The translations under genes and the position numbers were made by a program. This document shows, piece by piece, positions 6,278 to 11,057 of a DNA stretch of 11,057 bases (the stretch's first letter is position 1; each line of letters opens with the position of its first letter). Below the pieces are notes generated by a model. It did no database searches. It was not told where the DNA came from and saw only the letters and a list, made by a program, of their open reading frames with translations. Source of the stretch: Deltaproteobacteria bacterium (GTDB taxonomy: Bacteria; Desulfobacterota; Binatia; DP-6); assembly GCA_005879245.1 (NCBI GenBank), contig VBLA01000179.1:1-11057 (forward strand). Direction: 5' to 3'.

Positions 6278-7132
6278 ATGAGCCAGTGGCAGATCGGTGA
6301 GGTGAGGGTCACGCGGGTCGTCGAGTCCGCAGAGTCGTGGGATGGCACGATCCTCCTGCCGAACGCGACGCCCGAGAACCTGAAAAGGGAAAGCGACTGG
6401 CTCTATCCGACGTTCTGCGACCAGGTCGGGCGCCTGCGGATGAGCATCCATGCCTTCGTCATCGACTCGCAGGGCCAGCGCATCATCGTCGACACCTGCG
6501 TGGGGAATGACAAGGTCCGGTCGCACCCCGCGTGGAACCGGCAGCAGCTGCCGTTCCTGGAGAATCTGCAGACGGTCGGCTGCCCCCGCGAATCGATCGA
6601 CCGCGTCGTGTGCACGCACCTGCACGTCGACCATGTCGGCTGGAACACGATGCTCAGGGACGGCAAGTGGGTCGCGACGTTCCCTCGCGCGACGTATCTG
6701 ATCGGGGGTACGGAATGGGACTTCTTCTCCCGAACGGAGGACGCGTTCCTGAAGGATCCGATCGACGATTCCGTCCGTCCCGTGATGGCCGAAGGGATGT
6801 CGGAGCTGGTCGATGACCAGCATCGGGTCACCGACGAGGTCTGGCTGGAATCCACTCCGGGTCACACACCCGGCCATTTCTCGGTGCGGATCTCATCGAA
6901 GGGGCAGGAGGCGGTCATCACCGGAGACCTGATGCATCACCCGATTCAGTGCCGCTATCCAGAGTGGCACAACCTGTTCGACAACGACGGAGCGATGGCC
7001 AAGCGGTCGCGACGGGCATTCTGCGAGCGCTACGCCGACTCCGGGACGCTCGTCTTCGGTACGCATTTCGCCACGCCGTCGGCGGGCAAGATCGTGCGGA
7101 AGGACGGCTCCTTCCGGTTCGTCACTGCATGA
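6278..7132 (+). CDS. Metallo-beta-lactamase-fold hydrolase, lactonase-like
   Basis: A 284-residue MBL-fold protein without a signal peptide, so cytoplasmic. The full set of metal ligands of a dinuclear site is present: HLHVDH (His114, His116, Asp118, His119), the TPGHTPGH stretch (193-200), Asp217 in ITGDLMH, and His263 in FGTHF. The spacing and the TPGHTPGH signature resemble N-acyl-homoserine lactonases and related lactonases (AiiA/AttM group), rather than beta-lactamases, glyoxalase II or RNase Z. An extension of about 100 residues before the metal motif is typical of this larger subgroup (MRMSIHAF.. and IIVDTCVGND). It sits 16 bases after the SDR gene. Lactone ring opening of a catabolic intermediate, or quorum-signal cleavage, are both possible. 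GC content appears lower here than in the operon to the right. Its stop is 9 bases from the convergent aldehyde dehydrogenase stop. Confidence 0.9.
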   Translation: MSQWQIGEVRVTRVVESAESWDGTILLPNATPENLKRESDWLYPTFCDQVGRLRMSIHAFVIDSQGQRIIVDTCVGNDKVRSHPAWNRQQLPFLENLQTVGCPRESIDRVVCTHLHVDHVGWNTMLRDGKWVATFPRATYLIGGTEWDFFSRTEDAFLKDPIDDSVRPVMAEGMSELVDDQHRVTDEVWLESTPGHTPGHFSVRISSKGQEAVITGDLMHHPIQCRYPEWHNLFDNDGAMAKRSRRAFCERYADSGTLVFGTHFATPSAGKIVRKDGSFRFVTA

Positions 7133-7141
7133 GGGTTTCCG

Positions 7142-8563
7142 TCAGAGCTTGATCGTCACGCACTTGAGCTGCGTGTAGTGGTGGAGGGCCTCGATGCCCT
7201 TCTCGCGCCCGATGCCGCTCTGCTTGAAGCCGCCGAAGGGGGTCTCCACCCCGCCCGCCATCCATTCGTTCACGTAGACCTGCCCGGCCTCGAGTCGCGC
7301 GGCGACGCGGTGGGCGCGAGCGAGATCGCGCGTCCAGATGCCGGCGGCGAGCCCGTAGGGCGAGTCGTTCGCGATCCGGATCGCCTCGTCCTCGTCGGCG
7401 AACGGCATGACCGACACGACGGGGCCGAAGATCTCCTCGCGCGCGATCCGCATGTCGTTCCGGACGCCGGTATAGATCGTCGGCAGGACGAACCAGCCAC
7501 CGGCGAGCTCGCGATCGTCCGGTAGCGCACCTCCGGCGACGGTCGTGGCGCCCTCCGCCCGGGCGATCGCGTAGTACTCCTGCACCTTCTCGTACTGCGC
7601 GTGGGTGGTCATCGGCCCGAGCATCTGGCCGGGCCGCACGCCCTTCACCGCCTCGGCGAGCGCGCCGACGAAGCGGTCATGGATGCCCCGCTCGAGGAGG
7701 AGCCGCGTGCCGGCGCTGCACACCTGGCCCGCGTTCGTGACGAAGGCCCGGAGCGCCCCGGGCACCGCCTGCTCGAGGTCCGCGTCGGCGAAGACGAGGT
7801 TGGGCGACTTCCCGCCGAGCTCGAGCGTGAGTGGCAGGATGCGGTCGGCGGCGAGGTGCGCGACCTCCCGGCCGGCCCGGAGGGAGCCCGTGAAGGCGAC
7901 CTTCCGGACGCCGCCGTGCGCGACGATCGCCGCGCCCGCCTCAGGTCCCGTCCCCGTCACGACGTTGAGGGCGCCGGCGGGAAGCCCGCACTCGACCGCG
8001 AGCCGCGCCAGCTCGAGGAGGCTCGCGGAGGTGAACTCGGAGGGCTTCGCCACCACGACGTTGCCCGCCGCGAGGGCCGGAGCGGCGGCGCGCGCAGCCT
8101 GGTTGATGGGGGCGTTCCAGGGCAGGATGACGCCCACCACCCCGAATGGCTCGCGCCGCGTGTAGGAGTGGTAGCCGGCGCCGAGGTCGATCGTCTCGCC
8201 GCCGAGGGCGTTCACGAGTCCACCGTAGAATTCGAAATACTGGGCGGCGATCTCGACCTCGAACGGCGCTTGCCAGGCGGGCTTGCCCGCCTCGAGGACC
8301 TCCAGCGCGGCAATCTCCTGCTGCCGCTCTCTCAGCCGCCGCGCGATCTCGGTGAGCACGCGCCCGCGCTCGATCGGTCGCCGATCGCGCCAGCCCGGAA
8401 GGGCGGACTCGGCGGCCTTGACCGCAGCGTCGACGTCGCTCGCATCGCCCCGGGCGATCTCGGCGAGCGGCTTCCCGGTCGCGGGATTCGTCGTCTCGAG
8501 GTGGCGCCCGCTTCCCGCCGGCACGAAGGCGCCGCCAATGAAGTGCTCGTATCGCTCCTGCAT
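7142..8563 (-). CDS. NAD(P)-dependent aldehyde dehydrogenase
   Basis: A 473-residue cytoplasmic aldehyde dehydrogenase, full family length, that oxidises an aldehyde to the carboxylate. All key residues are visible: Asn150 (PWN), the cofactor Lys173 in KPSE with Glu176 (suggesting NAD preference), the FTGS motif (224-227), general base Glu248 in LELGGKSP, catalytic Cys282 in GQVCSAG, EEIFGP (377-381), and the C-terminal TPFGGFKQSGIGRE. ATG 8563 is preceded by AGGGAG 7 bases upstream. It is the last gene of a four-gene minus-strand operon, 14 bases after the CoA-lyase stop. It resembles betaine-aldehyde and semialdehyde dehydrogenases in a general way; the substrate is unassigned. In this context a semialdehyde or aldehyde product of the CoA-ester pathway is a reasonable inference. 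Confidence 0.95.
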   Translation of the reverse strand: MQERYEHFIGGAFVPAGSGRHLETTNPATGKPLAEIARGDASDVDAAVKAAESALPGWRDRRPIERGRVLTEIARRLRERQQEIAALEVLEAGKPAWQAPFEVEIAAQYFEFYGGLVNALGGETIDLGAGYHSYTRREPFGVVGVILPWNAPINQAARAAAPALAAGNVVVAKPSEFTSASLLELARLAVECGLPAGALNVVTGTGPEAGAAIVAHGGVRKVAFTGSLRAGREVAHLAADRILPLTLELGGKSPNLVFADADLEQAVPGALRAFVTNAGQVCSAGTRLLLERGIHDRFVGALAEAVKGVRPGQMLGPMTTHAQYEKVQEYYAIARAEGATTVAGGALPDDRELAGGWFVLPTIYTGVRNDMRIAREEIFGPVVSVMPFADEDEAIRIANDSPYGLAAGIWTRDLARAHRVAARLEAGQVYVNEWMAGGVETPFGGFKQSGIGREKGIEALHHYTQLKCVTIKL

Positions 8564-8577
8564 CGATCCGCTCCCTG

Positions 8578-9474
8578 CTAGACGCGACCGGTGAGCCGGG
8601 CGCGCTCCATGACCGCCTCGAAGATGCGGACCGAGGCGGCGTCGACGAGGATGCCCCCAGCCCCCGCCGCTCCGCTGCCCCCTCCCGAGGCGGCCTCGTA
8701 GGCCTCGCACATGCGCCGCGCCAGCGCGATCTCCTGCTCCGTCGGCGCAAAGACGTCGTTGGCGATCTCGATCTGGCTCGGGTGGATGGCCCATTTGCCG
8801 ACGAAGCCGAGGGTCGAGGCCCAGGTGGCCTCGCGGCGATAGCCCTCGGCATCGCGGTAATTCGCGAACGGACCGTCGATGGCGTCGAGCCCATGAGCCC
8901 GCGCTGCGACCACGACCCGCGCCCGGGCGTAGTGCCAGAGATCGCCCGGGTAGCCGGCGGCGAGCGCCAGGCGCACCCCTTGGCTCGCCGACAGGTCGCC
9001 GAAGCCGAGGATGAGCGCCTCGAGCCGCGGCGACGAGGCGGCGATCTCCTCGACGCGAGCGAGAGCTGCCGCCTCCTCGATCAGCGCCTCGAGGCCGATC
9101 CGCTTCCCCAGACCGAGCTTCAGCTCGAGCTGCTCGAGGAGCGTCTCGAAGAACCACACGTCGCGCGGCGCCTTCACCTTGGGAAGGATGAGGAGATCCA
9201 GGTGTACGCCGGCGCCCTCCACGAGAGCGATGACGTCGTCGTGCGCCCAGCGCGTGTCGGCGGCGTTCACCCGCACCGCACGGAGCTTCTTCCCCCAGTC
9301 GAGCTCGCGGAGGGCGCGCACCACGTGGTCGCGCGCGGCTTCCTTCTGCGCGGGCGCGACCGCATCCTCGAGGTCGAGGAAGACGAGGTCGGCGCCGCTC
9401 GCCGCGGCCTTCTCGATCATCTTCCGGCTCGAGCCGGGCGTCGCGAGCTCGGATCGTCGGAGCCGTACGGTCAT
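8578..9474 (-). CDS. HpcH/HpaI/CitE-family CoA ester lyase
   Basis: A 298-residue CitE-like lyase, expected to split a 3-hydroxyacyl-CoA such as malyl-, methylmalyl- or citramalyl-CoA into acetyl- or propionyl-CoA plus glyoxylate or pyruvate, with Mg2+. Motifs in order: RRSELATPGSSRKM (6-19) for CoA binding, LDLEDAVAP (34-42), the Arg of AVRVN (68), ILPKV (96-100), the metal-ligand Glu129 in GLEALIE, Asp160 in GFGDLSASQG, and KWAIHPSQI (227-235), which contacts CoA. The Gly/Ala-rich stretch at about 263-274 is a flexible link before the C-terminal lid. ATG 9474 overlaps the stop of the upstream CoA-transferase gene (ATGA), implying coupling. The family call is firm; which hydroxyacyl-CoA it cleaves is inferred from neighbours only. 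Confidence 0.92.
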   Translation of the reverse strand: MTVRLRRSELATPGSSRKMIEKAAASGADLVFLDLEDAVAPAQKEAARDHVVRALRELDWGKKLRAVRVNAADTRWAHDDVIALVEGAGVHLDLLILPKVKAPRDVWFFETLLEQLELKLGLGKRIGLEALIEEAAALARVEEIAASSPRLEALILGFGDLSASQGVRLALAAGYPGDLWHYARARVVVAARAHGLDAIDGPFANYRDAEGYRREATWASTLGFVGKWAIHPSQIEIANDVFAPTEQEIALARRMCEAYEAASGGGSGAAGAGGILVDAASVRIFEAVMERARLTGRV

Positions 9475-10691
9475 CGTCCCCTCCCCCGGCGGGGAGCGCC
9501 CGCCGGCACGGCGTTGATCCCCGCCTCGGCGAGGACCTCGGCGGTGTGCTCGCCGAGGCAGGGCGGGCGGCGGTAGATCGCCGCCGGCGTGGCGGCGAGC
9601 TTGATCGCCGGACCGGCCAGCACGACGGGCGGGTTCTCGCCCGGCTGCTCGACCTCGACCAGCATGCCGCGCGCTCTCGGGTGCGGGTCCGCGAAGATGT
9701 CCCGCGCGCTGTTGACCGGGCCGGCCGGCACCTTCCCGCCGAGCGCATCGACGATCTCTCGCTTGGTGTGGCGCGCCGTCCACTGCGTGACGAGATCGCG
9801 GACCTCGTCGGCAGCGGCGACGCGCTTCAGGTTGTCGTCGTAGCGGGGATCCGTGGCCAGCTCGGGGCGCCCCATCGCCTCGCAGAGGAGCTTCCACTGG
9901 TTCTCGGTCGGCGCGGCAATCGCGACGGCGCCGTCCCGCGCTTCGAACACGTCGAAGGGGCAGAGCGCGAGGTGCCCGGTGCCCCGCGGCCCGACCACCT
10001 TCCCGGCGTAGGAGAAGTTGTAGATGATGCCCTCGCAGAGGCTCACGAGGGCATCGTACATCGCGACATCGAGGAACTGTCCAACGCCGGTGCCACGGGC
10101 CGAATGGATCGCCGAGACGACCCCGAGCGCGGCGAGCGTACCCGGGAAGAGATCGCCCACGCTGGCGCCGCAGGGGACGCCGCTCGTGCCCGCGCGCCCG
10201 GTCGTGCCCACGATTCCGCCCATGCACTGGGCGACGATGTCGAAGGCCGGCCATTCGGCGTAGGGGCTCGGCCCGGTGCGCGGATCGCCGAACCCGCGGA
10301 TGGCGGCGTAGACGAGCCGCGGGTTCCGCTCGCGGAGACGCTCGTAGCCGACGCCGAGGCGGTCCATCACGCCGACGCGCGCGTTCTCCACCACGGCGTC
10401 GGCCCCGTCGACGAGGCGGAGGAGGATGTCACGGTCGCCCGCCTGGCGCAGATCGAGGACGACGGAGCGTTTGTTCCGGTTGATGCTCGCGAAGTACCCC
10501 CCGTAGTCGCAGCCGTCGCGGTCGGCGGGAAAGGGCGGGAGGGCGCGGGTCATGTCGCCGTGCGGCGGCTCGATCTTGACGACGTCGGCGCCGAGGTCGG
10601 CGAGCAGCATCGTGCAGAAGGGTCCGGCCAGAGCCTGCGTCAGGTCGACGATGCGAACGTCACGAATCGGCCCGGTGCGGGCGGCGGTCAT
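9471..10691 (-). CDS. CaiB/BaiF family (class III) CoA-transferase
   Basis: A 406-residue class III CoA-transferase, which moves CoA between carboxylic acids through an aspartyl-CoA intermediate; this family includes formyl-CoA, succinyl-CoA:mesaconate and intramolecular mesaconyl-CoA transferases. The N-terminal fingerprint RIVDLTQALAGPFCTMLL (13-30), ADLGADVVKIEPP (31-43), and NRNKRSVVLDL (71-81) are clear. The catalytic Asp is Asp180 in VGDLFPG. LDVAMYDA (207-214) and VPAGPVNSARDIF (321-333) are also typical. The extreme C-terminus (PRRGRGR) is basic and unusual but short. Starts at ATG 10691 inside an ATGA overlap with the MaoC gene and ends in an ATGA overlap with the lyase gene, so the three are translationally linked. 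The donor and acceptor acids cannot be read from sequence. Confidence 0.94.
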   Translation of the reverse strand: MTAARTGPIRDVRIVDLTQALAGPFCTMLLADLGADVVKIEPPHGDMTRALPPFPADRDGCDYGGYFASINRNKRSVVLDLRQAGDRDILLRLVDGADAVVENARVGVMDRLGVGYERLRERNPRLVYAAIRGFGDPRTGPSPYAEWPAFDIVAQCMGGIVGTTGRAGTSGVPCGASVGDLFPGTLAALGVVSAIHSARGTGVGQFLDVAMYDALVSLCEGIIYNFSYAGKVVGPRGTGHLALCPFDVFEARDGAVAIAAPTENQWKLLCEAMGRPELATDPRYDDNLKRVAAADEVRDLVTQWTARHTKREIVDALGGKVPAGPVNSARDIFADPHPRARGMLVEVEQPGENPPVVLAGPAIKLAATPAAIYRRPPCLGEHTAEVLAEAGINAVPAGAPRRGRGR

Positions 10692-11056
10692 GCGCCCTGC
10701 CTGTGCTCGCGTCGCTTGATCAGCACGGTTCGCTCCCCCTCGAAGACGATCGTCCCGTCCTGCTTCACGCCCCAGTGGCGGAAGCGGACGACGCCCGCGT
10801 CGTCTCGCTCGGCGTCGCGCTTCTCGAGCACCTCGGTGTAGGCGTAGAGGGTGTCGCCGTGGAAGACCGGCGCGCGGAAGCGAACGCCGTCGAGACCGAG
10901 CTCGGCGAGCGCGTTCTCGGCCGTGTCCTGCGTGGCCAGCCCGATCACGATCGCACCGGTGACCAGGCCGAAGACGAGGCGCTGCCCGAAGGGCGTGCCC
11001 TTCATCCGGTCCTCGTTGAAGTGCGCGTCGGCGGTGTTGAGGACGAGCTTGGTGAG
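10688..11056 (-). CDS. MaoC-like enoyl-CoA hydratase, C-terminal part (start beyond window edge)
   Basis: The reading frame is open to the right edge, so the ATG at 11005 is internal and the true start lies outside. The 122 visible residues begin LVLNTADAHFNEDRM, which carries an Asp and His arranged like the catalytic dyad of hot-dog-fold (R)-specific hydratases. They continue through GQRLVFGLVTGAIVIGLATQ, ENALAELGLDGVRFRAPVFHGD and TLYAYTEVLEK, which are typical MaoC strands. The enzyme would add water to an enoyl-CoA, or remove it. Its partners, a CaiB transferase and a CitE lyase in the same operon, are those of mesaconyl-CoA hydratase (3-hydroxypropionate bicycle) or itaconyl-CoA hydratase (itaconate degradation). 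It is the first visible gene of the operon; its stop overlaps the transferase start by ATGA. Confidence 0.88.
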   Translation of the reverse strand, partial: LTKLVLNTADAHFNEDRMKGTPFGQRLVFGLVTGAIVIGLATQDTAENALAELGLDGVRFRAPVFHGDTLYAYTEVLEKRDAERDDAGVVRFRHWGVKQDGTIVFEGERTVLIKRREHRQGA

Positions 11057-11057
11057 G

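Noticed and set aside
7142..9748. A single 868-residue reading frame covering the aldehyde dehydrogenase and much of the lyase and transferase region
   Set aside because: Only the part from ATG 8563 reads as protein of a known family. The upstream extension is Arg-rich antiframe translation of the lyase gene, which is intact in its own frame.
8578..10254. A 558-residue frame that would fuse an unknown N-terminus to the CoA lyase
   Set aside because: The lyase begins at ATG 9474 with an ATGA overlap and its usual N-terminal motif. The extension is the transferase gene read in the wrong frame.
9546..10841. A 431-residue plus-strand frame opposite the CoA-transferase
   Set aside because: It is the antisense of a gene with full CaiB motifs, spans two real genes, and lacks recognisable domains.
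10688..11005. The MaoC gene starting at ATG 11005 as a complete 105-residue protein
   Set aside because: The frame stays open to the window edge and the upstream residues NTADAHFNED are typical MaoC sequence including the likely catalytic dyad, so the gene is truncated by the window.

Overview
The window is about 11 kb of dense, high-GC chromosome. Base and codon composition, the pgk-tpiA-secG order, an OmpA-type lipoprotein and abundant CoA-ester and SDR-type catabolic genes suggest a Gram-negative environmental bacterium, perhaps of the broad deltaproteobacterial/Binatota type. The taxon is a guess from gene content. No insertion sequence, phage gene, CRISPR array or rRNA is visible.

Layout. 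(1) 3-1564, plus strand: a housekeeping block with the 3' end of phosphoglycerate kinase, triosephosphate isomerase (overlapping by 4 bases, but damaged), secG and a tRNA-Leu(GAG). (2) 1567-3274, minus strand: an Asp-nucleophile alpha/beta hydrolase that ends two bases from the tRNA, and an OmpA-domain lipoprotein with a glycine-zipper region and a 13-proline run. (3) 3275-4006: a 268-base non-coding stretch, then a secreted protein gene on the plus strand whose middle is missing. (4) 4019-5386, minus strand: an MFS transporter, divergent from (5) a plus-strand pair at 5497-7132, a classical SDR oxidoreductase and a lactonase-like metallo-beta-lactamase-fold hydrolase. (6) 7142-11056, minus strand: a tight operon read from the right edge leftwards, MaoC hydratase (partial), CaiB/BaiF CoA-transferase, HpcH/HpaI/CitE CoA lyase and aldehyde dehydrogenase. 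It has two ATGA overlaps and one 14-base gap.

How the genes fit together. The MaoC + CaiB + CitE trio matches the chemistry used on C5 dicarboxylic CoA esters: CoA transfer, hydration of an enoyl-CoA, and aldol-type cleavage. Known examples are mesaconyl-CoA/methylmalyl-CoA handling in the 3-hydroxypropionate bicycle and itaconate breakdown. The aldehyde dehydrogenase, SDR, MBL hydrolase and exporter around it suggest a catabolic neighbourhood whose substrate cannot be read from sequence.

The most notable oddity is that two genes, tpiA and the secreted protein, each have a recognisable N-terminus in one frame and C-terminus in another, with an internal block missing. All other genes are intact. 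This points either to small real deletions or to local collapse in the assembly.
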